DNA of 64,000 nucleotides, from NCBI GenBank assembly GCA_951217055.1, contig OX578276.1:158038393-158102392 (forward strand), in the 5' to 3' direction. This DNA is from Gerris lacustris (taxonomy: Eukaryota > Arthropoda > Insecta > Hemiptera > Gerridae). The notes beneath the pieces are model-generated. The model was not told where the DNA came from, did not search any database, and saw only the letters and a list, made by a program, of their open reading frames with translations. Of the stretch, positions 10,731 through 22,515 are shown in pieces; within the stretch, counting starts at the first letter, position 1; every line of letters begins with the position of its first letter. The position numbers and the translations under genes were made by a program.

Positions 10731-11571
10731 ATGATTGAAGCTGGAGAGGAAGCAATGGAGTATATAGAAGAATGGATGACAGCCAATAATTTTACTATAA
10801 ATAATGAAAAAACGCTACAATTAATATTAAGCCTAAAAGCCTAAATTGTATACAAGATAGTGTCAAGTTTTTAGGAGTAGTAACAGACCAGAAACTTACC
10901 TGGAGAGATAATATTAATGCAATAGAGAAATAGATATCTAAAGATATCTGTATTTGTATTTAGAAAATTAAATAAATACTTACCTCAAGAGACGCTAGTC
11001 ACAGTTTATAGAGCTCTAGTGGAGAGTAGACTTAGCTATGCTATACTACTTTGGGGCCATGTTAATACTGAACCTTTGTTATTACTTCAGAAAAAAATAC
11101 TGAAAATTATTGTAGAATCAAATAAAAGAAATTCATGTAAACCGATCTTTAAGATGCTAGAGATAATGACAGTGATAAATTTATTTATTTTTCATTCCAT
11201 TATTTATGTTAAAACAAATGTCAATAGTTTCAACAAACCTAATCATACTTATAACACTAAAAATATAAATAATCTTAAAATTGAGCAGGATAGACTAAGT
11301 AAAAGTGAAACTGGTCACTCTATTTTAGGGGTTAAATTATTTAATAGACTAGATAAGGTAACTAAAGAATTAGATTTGAGTAAGTTTAAGAAAGTTATTA
11401 AAGAAAAGTTGACTGAGAAAGTTTTTTATAGTATTAAGGAATACTTAGAAAAAGGAATTTAGCAGTTTATTTAATTCAAACTTTATTTTTTTTGTATTAA
11501 CTTCATAGTAATTATTTTTTGTGACGATTTCTAATGTTTTAGTACATGTATTGTAAAAAAAAAAAAAAAAA
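10731..11571 (+). pseudogene. LINE reverse transcriptase 3' end, 5'-truncated relic
   Basis: Conceptual translation in broken frames gives motifs typical of the C-terminal part of a non-LTR RT: EYIEEWMTANNFTINNEKT, VKFLGVVTDQKLTW, LVTVYRALVESRLSYAILLWG. A basic tail ending SIKEYLEKGI at 11462 follows. The last 147 codons (11019-11462) are open. Earlier codons hold two in-frame stops and a frame change near 10840-10950. An A-run at 11555-11571 probably marks the original poly(A) end. The catalytic YADD-type part is missing, so this is a dead 5'-truncated copy of a Jockey/CR1-like element. Confidence 0.85.
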
Positions 11572-11640
11572 CCTAATGAAAATATAGTTATTTATGCACC
11601 TAGGGAGTAAAGTAAGCCATTATTCCCTGAGCGAAAAAGT

Positions 11641-11740
11641 TGGTTCTTGAGGCGAAGCCGAAGGAACCATGGTCCCTAAATCCCGAGGCGAAGCCGAGGG
11701 AATTAGAATCTTTAATTCCCGAGGCGCAGCCGAGGGAGAT
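11641..11740. repeat. Three iterated GAGGCGAAGCCGAG hairpin units
   Basis: GAGGCG(A/C)AGCCGA(A/G)GG occurs at about 11650, 11687 and 11722. Each is embedded in short inverted repeats (GGTTC...GGAACC, TCCC...GGGA). Spacing is about 36 bp. The three-fold GC-rich motif stands out against AT-rich flanks. Open frames across it read repeated EAKPRE and EAQPRE peptides, most likely a consequence of the repeat. Confidence 0.6.
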
Positions 11741-13324
11741 AATTATCGCGAGGGGAATAATGGCACTTTACTCACGAGGTACATACAATATTTTATCTCC
11801 AGTAGAAAAAAGATACACATTTTCGTCTATTGCACAGTTTTTATTTAATATTTTAATAAATAACAGTAATTATTAGCCCTTTTAATAGCAGATATAAGAG
11901 ATTCAATATTAAAAACAAATAAGAATTGGAATTAAACTCAAATAGAAGGTTATTTAGATGCAGGTTATAATGTTGTAAACAAAGATAAACATGGTCCAGG
12001 GGTATCCAACTCCAGTATTTTAGAGGTGTAAGAGCACTAGCGCTCCACGAGAATATGGTGGTTAAAATTGTAAACTACTTATGATCTTTTGACATTTGTA
12101 CTATTTTGTAAATAAACAATACAGAAAAATAAACAGCCTCGGTGGCCGAATGAGATGCGCGATAGCTCAGAATGAGAAAGTTCCCGGGTTTGAATCTAGT
12201 AAATTGACAACTTTATTAATTTATTTCTTTGAATTAAGAAGCTCTATATCTTTTGAATGGTGTAAAAGATTTAGTTACAATATTAACCGCCAATTCCCGT
12301 GGAGCTCTAGTAGTCTAACACAGGTAGATAAAGAGGGGAGTTGGAAATCTTTCCGTTTAAGGATTCTATGATCGCTGACATGGTCAAAAAAGCGCAGTGC
12401 CGCCAACCTGATTTCGACAACTTCATTACATTAGCCATACATTTTCTACTATTTATAAAATAATTAAGTTGCAATCTTTACTTTTTTGTCCGACTTTACT
12501 TTTTCGCCCTACTTTTACTTTTTCTCCCTACTTTTTGAGCTCAGGGATGAAAAGACCTGTTTTAGTCCCTCTAAACTAATTAAAAATCATAACTTTTTTA
12601 CCCTACTGGAGATAAAAGCATTTATTTATTTATTTATTTATTGGATGCCCGCAGATAGTCGGTATTGTTACTTAAGCGAATATAGTTTAGTTGACTAATT
12701 TAGTTGTAAAAAGTTGTAATATATGAAAAATGCAAGGAGTAGGCTTGGCTCTGGTTTATTGAGCAGTGTTTTAGATGCATAAAATGGTCGCAGGGAAGCT
12801 TCAGTTGCACGTACAAGAGAATCAATGTTGGCATTAAATCTAGTTGGACCAGTTGTTGCGACCTCTACATACTAACCCGGCACTGCGCACTCCATTTATT
12901 TACTAGAGAAACACACACTGGAACTTAAACACCAACAGAAACTCTATTATTCCTAGAGAAACTCTAATATTTCTACAATCTATTCAACCAATATAGATGT
13001 ACACCACAACCACATATTATTCACTTAAAAATAAATAATTAGCTTGTAATATTGTAGCAACTACTTTCAAACTATCAAGTGAGCAGAATCAGGTAACTTT
13101 GGAGAAATTATATGTTGATTACTTTAATTTAAACACTTGCTGCATTCCTGTGCTTCGCTATGAAGTTATTTCTGTCAGGGTCTGTAGGAAAAACCGCAGA
13201 CCCTATAGTTTCTAGTTTTTGTATGGCTGTTGTTTTAGCATTTCGTCTCTGAAAATACCCAACACCACGATTATAAACTTTGTATTTCTATGTTTTTTGT
13301 AATAACACTAATAACGCAACACTG
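11741..13324. other. AT-rich stretch apart from one SINE head
   Basis: Besides the tRNA-like sequence at 12130-12200 and a short (TTTA)n (about 12618-12641), no structure was recognised. The open frames at 12096-12371 and 12486-12698 carry no domains. Confidence 0.45.
12130..12200 (+). repeat. tRNA-derived SINE head
   Basis: The sequence GCCTCGGTGGCCGAATGAGA is close to the 5' end and A box of Ser/Leu-type tRNAs. It is followed at the right distance by a box B (CCCGGGTTTGAATCTAG). The anticodon region is degenerate and no closed acceptor stem is visible, so this is a SINE head or tRNA pseudogene, not a functional tRNA. The 3' boundary of the element could not be fixed. Confidence 0.55.
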
Positions 13325-13700
13325 GAAAAATAGTCTGCCAATAAGTATGGCAAACAGCTTCCTCACTTTTGACAAACCATCCAAATTTCATACAAATCAG
13401 ATGAGTACTTTTGAATATATATAGGTGCAAATAAATGTATGTTTGTGCGCATGTGGAAGAGAAACAAATGGGAGCAGAGGGTTAGAACTTGTATGGGTCC
13501 AACAATACTAATTTCGTTAAAAATCAAACGTGTAATTTTTAGGATGTGTTGATTTTTAAAAAAAATTAAAAATTTATCCTTGATTTCTGTCTTGGAATTT
13601 TTGAAATTGGAGACATAAAATATTTTCGTTCTTTAGAACGATCACATTGGTTCCGTTACCTTCGGTAAGTTCGGAAACAATCAGTTAAAGAGTAATATGT
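13325..13700 (-). repeat. Copy of dispersed family D
   Basis: It reads as the reverse complement of 27786-28360: AGTCTGCCAATAAGTATGGC at the left edge, GTGCGCATGTGGAAGAGAAA inside, and TCCGTTACCTTCGGTAAG at the right edge. The central parts (CAAATTTCATACAAATCAGA, GATTTCTGTCTTGGAATTTT) are clear matches. Non-coding. Confidence 0.7.
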
Positions 13701-14226
13701 GATTTGTCAATTTTATTTGTTCTGCACAGAGGACATAATGTACTCAGCACTTTGTAATACATTTATTGTGTACTAAACGTAAGCAATGGATGTAAGTAGT
13801 GATGTGGGCCGGGTATATACCCAGCGGGTAGGGTAAATAAAAATGGGTATTTACCCGAGGCCAGGGTAAATACCCAAAATGAGGGTATTTATTACTAATA
13901 ATGATTTAAATAGTGTTTCAAGAGGTTCTGAGCATTTTCCATACTCCAATGGCTTTAATGAATGTCATTTAGGGAGTATAGGATGTGTTAAGCTCACTTA
14001 ATTCCTACAAGACCTACTCAAAAATACTCAGTGTGCGGGTATTTATTATTTCTAAGTAGGCACATATATTAATATTAGTTCTACAGATTCAATTATTATT
14101 TATTATTTCAAACAGAATGCTTATTTTGAAGGTCTGTGCAGTGAAAACACCACCATTTTGAAGGAAAAGGACAGGATTATTATTTTGAAAATTAGGTTAT
14201 GCATTCTAATTTTATGCAGGCATTTA

Positions 14227-15075
14227 GTCCAGGAAGGTAACGTGCAAAAAAGTGTCTGACTAACATCAAGCTAGAATTTTGTATATAAGTAAATGTTTTG
14301 GTGCCTATTAAGAATATGTGGTCGGCTAAGTTTGTCTGCGGGACATAGTTTGGCAATAGGCATTTGAAAAAAAAAACGGGTGGAGAGCGGCCATGTCACG
14401 CCCTTTTTGGTGGACAATACGATTTTCATGATCCTGAGTACTAACTTAGTTAGTAGACCAAAAATCAAGTTGATGGTAGTCTGTCACTTAATAGGTGACC
14501 ACTTTGATTTGGAGTAATATTTGACTAACCAGCCTATTACGTGACAAACTAGCACTAACTTGATTTTAAGTCTACTAACTAATTTTGTACTTCAGGATCA
14601 TGAAAATCACATAGTCCATCATAAAGGGTGGAACATGGCCGCATTGGCGTAGCTAGGGCATTGTCCCCCCTTGCAAGAACTTTTAGGGGGGCCCGTCGCA
14701 AAAGAAAATGTATGAGCAAAAAAAAGGATTTGAGTTTAGAATTGAATGGGCCCCCTGACAATGGTATATAAGTATGATTCCAAGGTAGTTAGATTTTATT
14801 ATGCCCTAAAGAGGGCCCCCATCGATAGTGGTACATTGGATTTGGGGGCCCCCATGGCACGGGGACCCACCCGCAATGCGGGCCCATAGTTACGCCACTG
14901 CATGACCGCTCTCAACCGTTTTTTTTTTTTTTTTTTCAAATGCCTATTGCCAAGCAATGACCCGCCGACGAACTTAGCCGACCACATATTCTTATAAGGC
15001 ACGAAAACATTTACTTATACACAAAATTCTAGCTTGATGTTAATCAGACATTTTTTTGCATGCTATCTCCTGGAC
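14227..15075. mobile_element. TA-flanked foldback element nested in the hAT element
   Basis: The left arm (from GTCCAGGAAGGTAACGTGC) and right arm (to TTTGCATGCTATCTCCTGGAC) form inverted repeats of about 170-190 bp. TA is on both sides (14225-14226 and 15076-15077), as expected for Tc1/mariner-type insertion. An inner inverted pair (CCACC/GGTGG, GATCCTGAG/CTTCAGGATC) lies between the arms. The same family recurs at 57049-58146 and as a fragment at 1229-1340. Confidence 0.82.
14642..14900. mobile_element. Small hAT-type MITE nested at the third level
   Basis: The termini CATTGGCGTAGCTAGGG and CCCATAGTTACGCCACTG are inverted. Direct flanks CATGGCCG (14634-14641) and CATGACCG (14901-14908) form an 8-bp duplication with one mismatch. 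The 259-bp interior is GC-rich with many GGGGGCCC runs and is non-coding. Flanking sequence matches the intact arm of the surrounding foldback, which confirms the insertion point. Confidence 0.85.
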
Positions 15076-15322
15076 TATTATTCTTATTAACTTATTAATA
15101 TCCATTCAATAATATTATTGAGACATAATATCACTTAATAACTTCTTGAACTTTCATAATATATTTATTTACAATAAATAAGTTTGAAATTAAACTCGTA
15201 GCAGTCGTAACTTAAAGAATTATCATAAATACCTGGGTATTTACCCAAAATGGGTATTTACGCGGGTAAATACCCAGGGTATTTACCCGCGGTTTTAAAT
15301 ACCCGGGTATTTTACATCACTA

Positions 15323-16321
15323 GATGTAAGTATTCTCAGGTTTTAAATTAACTTCGGTTGAGCGTATTAAACATTTATTATCGATGTTTGCGTAGAGCTC
15401 AAGTATCTTCTCCATAAACTTTTGTCTTTCTCGAGACGGATCTAAGTGTTCTGGCATATCCGCTTTTAATTGACTACAGATAATAAACTTTAAAGCATAA
15501 ATACCATAGTAAACAACAGCTATTTCCAAAAAATACCACCTTTTTTTACCATAGTAAAAAAAACAGGTATTTCTACCGGTGTGTCTTGGTCCCTTTACTC
15601 TAATATCTATCCATTCAGTGGTATCATTCGGATTGTGTAAGATATTTTATATTTCTCCGGGCGAACAATTTTAATAATTTTGTCAAGCCTAATTTATACT
15701 CCTCTCCTCCATTCACAGATTAATATATTCGGAGGATCTTATTCCTCAATTCTATAGATACCAATATCCAGTGATCATGGGCGCCCATATGAATTTTTGT
15801 AGGGGGGGGCCACCGCCATCAGCGAGGGGGAGTGATGCACCTCCAGTGGAAGGGGGGGGGGACCACTGGTGGAGGAGGGGGGAACCACCGGTGGAGGGGG
15901 GGGGGGGGAACCACAGGTGGAGAGGGGTCACTACCGGGGGAGGGGAACTACAACGGGGGGGGGGGGGTACTAGGTTTTTTTGGCTCCCATTTTTTTAATT
16001 TTGTAGATTTTAGCCTATGAAAAATGTGATTTGGGGCCCTAAAAATCGAACTTCCTGTTCAGCTTGGTAGGTCAAAATATATTCTTAAAATATCATTTGA
16101 ATTTTTAAAATTTAATTAAGTGGAGTTTGATTCTTTACTACTGAGCAAGAACGGATACAGCTATAGTCTGCATAAAGTTATTATGAAAATTAGATAGTGA
16201 CAAATGTTAAAAGAAAAATATTTATTTAGCGTATCTATATAGGACAAAATGACAATTTTAATCCAATTTATATCGGTGTAAAAGACGTTAACTACATTTA
16301 TATTTTTTATTTATTTTTTCG
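15323..16321. other. Intergenic stretch with a poly-G minisatellite
   Basis: From about 15776 to 15985 there is GATCATGGGCGCCCATATG, then a degenerate G-rich tandem repeat with GGAACCACCGGTGGAGG-type units separated by G-runs of 7-13. The G-runs create spurious open frames. The GGGCGCCCAT motif recurs at both ends of the repeat at 19130-19350. The remainder is AT-rich without features. Confidence 0.55.
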
Positions 16322-18670
16322 ATATGTTGTTCGGACCAGTTAGGGTGGTGTGATACTAAGTTTGCATCTTTAAAAAACTTGTGCCAGCTGCGTTATACGT
16401 GAAAAACTGAAGAAAATTTAGACTTTTTTCAGTTTTTGCCATACAACTCGTAAACTATGTTTTTTTTCGATATTAGTTTGTTATATTATTTTTAAAGTGC
16501 AGTAAATTTGTGTGCGCCCAACTGTAGCTCTCCACATATAATATATTCCGAGATATGGCGCGTCAAAAAAATAAATAAATACATGAATACAAGGTTTGCT
16601 CTCGTTCGGGTCGAATATCGGATATCACCGCTGACTACGAGAAACATTGTAGGAAATGAAGCTGTAGTAAATTTAATTGGCTTTTATACAAGCACAAAAC
16701 GAAGCCCGAAGACAAAATAGTTCTGTTGCAATCGTAAAAGAACAGAAAACGAACAAATTGTTTATTATAAGAAATGAGCCTAAACCACTTCCAATAACAA
16801 GTTGTGATCATTTGACAACAATCACTGTCTCTATTGAAGTGCACAACAAGCCGTTTGACGCGGATTCATTCTCCATATTTTAAAAGTTGTGGATTTCTAA
16901 GCAGTCTGACACGGAATTGAATTGTTCAACGAAGAGGAGATGCTTTCAATTATTGAAGAACATTTTTAATAAGAAATTTATATACATTCAATGATTCTAT
17001 GCATTTTTCTTTCATCAAATGGTTTTTGTTCATTTCTTAAAAAATACAATTTTTTGTTTCTTTTACGATTGCAACAGAACTATTTTATCTGCAGGTTTAA
17101 TTTTGTGCTTGCATAAAAGCCAATTAAATTTACTACAGCTCCATTTCTTATGACTTTTTTCGTAGGTGAGAGGTTTTATGCCAACATAAGCCCGAACCGA
17201 GAGTAATAATATAATGTAAATTTTTTTTTGGAAAAAATAGACAATTTTTGAAGTGTCATCTCGGAAACAATTGGACGTACAGAGTTGCCGATGAACTTGA
17301 CGCCAATTAAATTTACTACAACTTCATTCTTACTTCTCTCGTAGGTTAACAGTTTTATGCCAATATTCGTCCCAAATCGAGAGCAATACTTAAAACTTAC
17401 ATTTTGTGAAAAAAAAAAAAATCCAATTTTTAGTGTCATATCTTGGAAACTATTAGACGTACAGAGTTGCGCATAAATTGTTGTAAATGAACTGTACTGT
17501 AAAAAAAGTAAGAAAAAATAACATCGCAAACGACACACAGTTTACAAGGTATATTATATAGGAAGAACTGATTTTTTCAGTTTTTCATGCGTTTTTGACG
17601 CAGCTAGCACAAGTTTTTTTTAGCTGCAACTTTTAGATCACAGTATCCTAACTGGTCTGAACACAAGGGCGGATCCAGCCAATTTTGAAAGGGGTTGGAC
17701 TTTCTTTATGGGGGGTCCGGGGCCCTCCCCGGGAAAATTTTTGTAGTTTACATTACTTAAAAACGTCTTTTTAGACTATTCCAAGAGCATCTAAAATGTA
17801 ATTTTATGCCAATAAATTGATGATTTATATTAACTTGACATGAAGACCTGGGTATTTTATTTAAACAAAATTACATTTTCATAATATTTTATTATTAAAA
17901 GTTGTACACTATATAAATTAATGTTTTATATTAGTACCAAGTAAAATAAATTAGTACATTTTAAAAATATTTTAGTTACGTGTATTAACAAAAAAATTAA
18001 GTACGCCAAATGTTTTGAGTTCAATAGAAATTAGCTAATAGTATTAGGTTAAAAATAAAAGTAATAGGGTATTTAAGAGTCCAGTCAATAAGTACAAAAA
18101 ATATATAGTCTTCCTTGCAAAAGGTCGGGTATCTACAATTTTTGGATATGTTGTTAGGGCCAACGCCAAAAGTAAAATTCCAAGGAAGGGGGGAGGGGCT
18201 GCAGCCCCCATACTCCCCCCCTTCCTTATGTTAATCTATTCTTATGTTTCTGTTGTTGCAACAGAACTATTGGGCCTACAGACTTCGTTTTGTACTTAAG
18301 AGGAAATTAGTAAATTAAATTTACTATAACTTCTTTCCTTGTGCGGTTTTATACCGATATTCGGGCCGAAACGAGAGCAATACTAATAAATTTAATTTTT
18401 TGGAAAAACTGACAATTTTTGACTGTTCATAACTCGGAAAATATTATAGATGTGCAGAGCTGCAGTTTGGCTTATGCTGCTGCAAATTTACTGAACTTTA
18501 AAAATAGTAACTCTAATAATATCGAAAAACACATATAGTTTACGAGTTATATGGCAACAATTTAAAGAAGTCTGACTATTTTCAGTTTTTCACGTGTTAT
18601 GCTGCCAGCACAAGTTTTTCGAAGCTACAAACTTAGGATCACACTACCCTAACTGGTCCGAATAACATAT
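16322..18670. mobile_element. Large inverted-repeat element, about 2.35 kb, with nested insertion
   Basis: The ends match as inverted repeats over about 100 bp: ATATGTTGTTCGGACCAGTT at the left and AACTGGTCCGAATAACATAT at the right, continuing through AACTTGTGC and CGTGAAAAACTGA. A second right-type end (GCTAGCACAAG to AACTGGTCTGAACA) lies internally at about 17566-17665. A G/C-rich repeat from about 17666 to 18232 (starting GGCGGATCCAGCC) has inserted next to it. Internal segments (CCAATTAAATTTACTAC, CAATTTTTGA, ATTCGTCCCAAATCGAGAGC) repeat in both orientations. No transposase recognised; the open frames inside are fragments of these repeats. Confidence 0.7.
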
Positions 18671-18889
18671 AAAAAAAATCTAAACTAAATTATTATTAAT
18701 GTCTAATTTGAGTGGCCTAATGTATAATAAAGGAAATTGGTAAACACTGAAAATACTTTAAAAAAAAAATTATATGAAGCAGTACAAACTAACCTACATA
18801 AATAAAAAAATTTAGTGTACGTTATACCAATACGTAAATCTCTTTCTTGAAAGCTAAACACTTGACTTGACTACGGTAATCATTGGCGT
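18671..18889. other. AT-rich gap
   Basis: Short AT-rich spacer between the inverted-repeat element and the poly-G repeats; nothing recognised. Confidence 0.4.
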
Positions 18890-19350
18890 ATCCAGTGGCT
18901 AGGTCTGGGGGGGGGGTACATTCTAAGTCAGTAAAGATAGGGGGGGGGGGGGGGGGTTATTCAGGTGGTAACAAGATAAGGGAACACTTATTCAACAAAG
19001 CAGCTGCCCCCCACCCCTCCTCCAAAAGAATGTACAACTAATAAACAAAAAAAACTCCGCGCCCAAGTAACAACGTTAGAAAATGTTATGCTGATGCTTA
19101 CTGCAGTACAATATCTTACTGTAAGTCATGGGCGCCGTCAGCGGTTAATTATTGGGGGTGGGATTAATGGGGGGGGGGGGGGGGGGGTCCGGGGGCCTTC
19201 CCCCGGAAAATTTTGAAAATATGACCTCACAAAAAGCGCTTTTATGTATTTCGCCACTGACGGTAATATAATTTTTTTCCTCTTTTCCTAAGAGCCAGGG
19301 GGGGGGGGGGGGGCATGGCCCCCCCCTGCCCATAGGTATGGGCGCCCATG
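18890..19350. repeat. Poly-G/poly-C repeat elements with GGGCGCC ends
   Basis: There are three long G-runs (about 18908, 18942 and 19170-19190) and a fourth near 19300. The part from GTCATGGGCGCCGTCAGCGG (about 19126) to ATGGGCGCCCATGCC (about 19350) has short inverted ends and an inner CGCCACTGACGG motif, so it is probably a small DNA element. No coding sequence. Confidence 0.5.
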
Positions 19351-19689
19351 CCAGTGATTATTAGTTATATTAAGAATACCTAACATATTCTTATTTGGGT
19401 CAAACTGTCTGTTGGAAAGGTAGTCTGATTTACAGTTATCGCTAGATATGGAGTATGTTTCTACTGTGTTAAGTATGGTTACAATATTAGGACCAAGTTA
19501 AAATACTGATAAAGCTAGACAACCATCAATTGCTGGACCAGTCAACAAGTAATGTCCAGAGATAGATGAAGAATTATCTTGTAAAATCGGTATTTCTCTG
19601 TATGTTGTTTAATTGAATTTTAGATGGTGGCTTGTCAAGTTTTCGGAGAGGTTGTTCTACAGGCTTAGTATGATGTAGGGTAGAGGAGC

Positions 19690-19740
19690 TCACTAACATA
19701 ACATAACATAACAACATAATACATAACATAACATAATTAG
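19690..19740. repeat. (AACAT)n microsatellite
   Basis: Tandem AACAT/ACATA pentamers with a few interruptions. It precedes the 3' end of the minus-strand LINE relic by about 100 bp. Confidence 0.8.
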
Positions 19741-19849
19741 TGGTAACTATGGCTGGAATAGCATCGTCAATAATTTAAATTAAATTTAAAATCTACGACA
19801 ATTAATTAAAATTTCCAATAATTAAGTATTTACAGTTAAAAGAAAAATC

Positions 19850-20545
19850 ATCAGTAGAACAGAGCATCGTCGATTAAGTATTTTATTTTATTTTTATTTT
19901 TGAATTTGTTTAAAGAAAGGTTGAGAGTTTTAATGTCAAATTTGTTGAACAATTTGATGGCTTGGTACTTTGCTGATTTGCTAGTTTTGGTGAGACGATG
20001 TGTAGATGGAGTGATAATACTGGTGGTATAGTCGTGTTGCTTGTGAACAAGGTGCTGGTGGTGAGGTTGAAAGGATACCAAAATATTTAACTTGTATATT
20101 GAAGGCAACGTCAGTATCCTTAATTCCTTATAAACTTGTCTAGACAGTTGGGGTCGGTAAAGTTGTCTAGACTGATAATTCTGACTGCTTTCTTTTGTAG
20201 GAGAAAAATATTACTTGCACGAGATGCACTGAACAACTCGGTTTTACAATAAGAAATCCTAGAATGAAAGTGGGCGTAATTAACTTGCTTTAATATATCT
20301 TTATCCAAAGACCTAGATAATTTTCTTGGCAGGAACAATACAACTGAGAATGACTTGGCTAATTTATTTATATGAAAGGTCCACGACAACTTCCTCTTAC
20401 CTAAAATTTTTAGTCGGTTGTTACTGATTTCTTGTTATAGTGCAAATAATAACTGCTGATTTTTTCGGTATTTAATGTTAATTGAAACAGTTGTGAGCCA
20501 TTCTTTCGCATTAGTGATCATGGTCACAAAATCTTCCAACCGTGA
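19850..20545 (-). pseudogene. LINE reverse transcriptase 3' end relic
   Basis: Two neighbouring minus-strand frames (20120-20389 and 19851-20108) carry motifs of the C-terminal part of a non-LTR RT. These are SWTFHINKLAKSF, an LRKLSRSL-like segment followed by KQVNYAHFHSRISY, LLQKKAVRII, and then a tail HRLTKTSKSAKYQAIKLFNK. Sequence before 20389 still shows the AKEWLTTVSINIKY part (W..xNxLxxN) but with stops. The two frames are separated by a stop and a frame change near 20110. The catalytic core is absent. It appears to be the same broad Jockey/CR1-like group as the relic at 10731-11571 but is clearly a different family. Confidence 0.8.
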
Positions 20546-20639
20546 CGCTTACACTCTTAAGACATGATAAATGATTTGCCATGAGTTCTTAATTTTGGAT
20601 CTTACTAGTAGTTTTTAAGAGTGATAGAGGACTTTGGTG

Positions 20640-21010
20640 GTTTTTTTTATTCCGGGGGGCTGTTACGCCTGAAGACGCAGGCCACTTAGGTGGGCCCATT
20701 GAACAAACCCGGGTTAGGAACCTAACTTCTTCACATTTGAGTGAAGTGTCTAGTCGTTAACCATGTCTCTCATTCGATGTGACTCTGAAAGTGTGTTTCA
20801 TGGTTTTCAGACCGAAACCTGGTGGCGCTACTCTTTCGATCAGCTACCCATTTATTTAAACAATGCTGGGTGAACATTGAGCGGGGGGCCTGGTCCGGGA
20901 ATTGAACGTGGACACCCCCGTCCTACTGACCACGCCCGATTGCTGCTTGACTAGCCTGATCGAAAGGCAAGCGCCCTCTAATCCGGGCTACCCGTTTAGA
21001 GAATGATAAA
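20640..21010 (-). mobile_element. Full-length tRNA-headed SINE with 12-bp target duplication
   Basis: Read on the minus strand, the element begins at about 21000 with a tRNA-like head. The head has an A box (GGGTAGCCCGGATTAGAGGG), an anticodon-like stem (GCCTTTCGATCAGGC) and a box B (ACGTTCAATTCCCGGACC). A body of about 230 bp follows, ending GCCCCCCGGAATAAAAAAAAC. AGGACTTTGGTG lies on both sides (20628-20639 and 21011-21022), extended imperfectly by GTGATAG/ATGATAA. Poly(A) end, Pol III promoter and target duplication together identify a LINE-mobilised SINE. Confidence 0.88.
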
Positions 21011-21332
21011 AGGACTTTGGTGCTTAATAATTGTTATACTTAGATTCTCTTTAAATTCGGTATAATGATCCACACAAATCTTGGTTCCTTCCTTTCTTTT
21101 TGACCAATGTTCTGAATTTTTATTCATCGTTCTATTTGAACGTCAAAATATTCGCCTTCTTATAAGTTGTTCATTTCGTCCTTTCCCGACCTTTTACTTT
21201 CATATTAGTAAAAAATAACAACTTTCTTTAATAGCAACCTAGTTTCATGTTCTATTCACCATATAACTTCTCCATATCTTATATTTTTCTTATCCCTTAA
21301 AACTTAAAGGGTTTTTTAAGGGATTTTTTATA

Positions 21333-22515
21333 AGATTGTGTCCTACTTGCAATGAGCCGTTAGGGACGCTGTCATTCGGATATTGAAGAAGAGAGTAGAG
21401 AATCTTCGTTAACAAAGGGGCAACGCGTAGACCGAAGTTAATTAAATACTGAGTAAAACCAGGTAAGTAATAAATGTTATTCTCTACTCCTTCAATATTC
21501 GAAATTTCGTCTTGAACTTGGAACTAAATATTTCAAGAAGGGATTATTTCTCTGTACAAGAGTTTCTTGGTCTAAACCTTGAACCATAGTATCGAGGTCA
21601 TTGTCAATATCGGCACTCTCATTAGAATCAGATTAGTCATGGACACCTTCCAATAACAACAGGCATGTGTGAGTTTTGGCTTTATCAGTAAGAGATAATA
21701 GTACATGACAGATATCTGTAAATATATCCTTTAATTCTTCATAGCTTTGGGAGTCGATAATTGTACTTAAAATGCCTTTAACAAAATTAAAACACGATTT
21801 AGAAATATCTTTATGGCACAACCTCATATGGCGCGTAATTTGCTTTTTGTAATGTTTGGAGCAAAGATGGACTGTTGTAAAACCCTTAAAGACATGACAT
21901 GGGCATCAAAAATTGAATGAAAGGGTTTGCTGAGAAGAATACGAATAAAAGCTTGTTTCAAAAATGTTTTTTTATTAAAATCATTTTAAGATTGTGTCAT
22001 ACTTGCACTGAGCTGTTAGTGACGCTGTCATTCGGATATTGAAGAAGAGGGTAGATAATCTTCGTTAACAAGGGGCCAAGCGTAGACCGAATTTAATTAA
22101 ATACTGAGGGTAACCAGGTAAGTAATAAATGTTATTCTCTACTCCTTTGATATTCGAAATTTCGTCTTGAACTTGGGACAAAAGCTTTCAAGAAGGGGTT
22201 ATTTCTCTCTACGAGAGCTTCTTGGTCTAAACCTTAAACCGTAGTATCGAGGTCAATGTCGGCACACTTATTAGAATCTGAATAGTCATGGACACTTGCC
22301 AATGACAATAGGCATGTGCGAGTTTAAGGAGATAGTAGTAAATGACAAATATTTGTAAATATATCCTTCAATTCTTCGTAGCTTTGGGAGTCAATAATTA
22401 TACATAAAATGCCTTTAAAAAATTTAAACACGATTTAGAAATATCTTTATGCCACGTAATTTACTTTTTGTAATGGCGGGAACAAAGATTGACTGTTTTA
22501 AACCCCTTTAAGACG
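21333..22515. repeat. Tandem segmental duplication, unit about 650 bp
   Basis: The block 21333-21896 (AAGATTGTGTCCTACTTGCA onward) recurs at 21987-22515 (AAGATTGTGTCATACTTGCA onward). Divergence is roughly 10% and there are several indels. The interval between starts is about 654 bp. Both copies contain part of the coding relic described for 21340-23460. Confidence 0.88.

Larger units (their letters stand above)
13797..15322. mobile_element. hAT-superfamily element with 8-bp target duplication
   Basis: The ends TAGTGATGTGGGCCGGGTAT and ATTTTACATCACTA are inverted. The 8-bp sequence GATGTAAG directly flanks both (13789-13796 and 15323-15330). An 8-bp duplication with TAGNGATG-type termini is diagnostic of hAT. 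Subterminal GGGTATTTACCC-type repeats occur at both ends. No transposase is present, so it is non-autonomous. Its interior is occupied by a second element (14227-15075), which itself contains a third (14642-14900). Confidence 0.9.

Noticed and set aside
15771..16020. Gly-rich open frames
   Set aside because: They follow directly from G-runs in the minisatellite.
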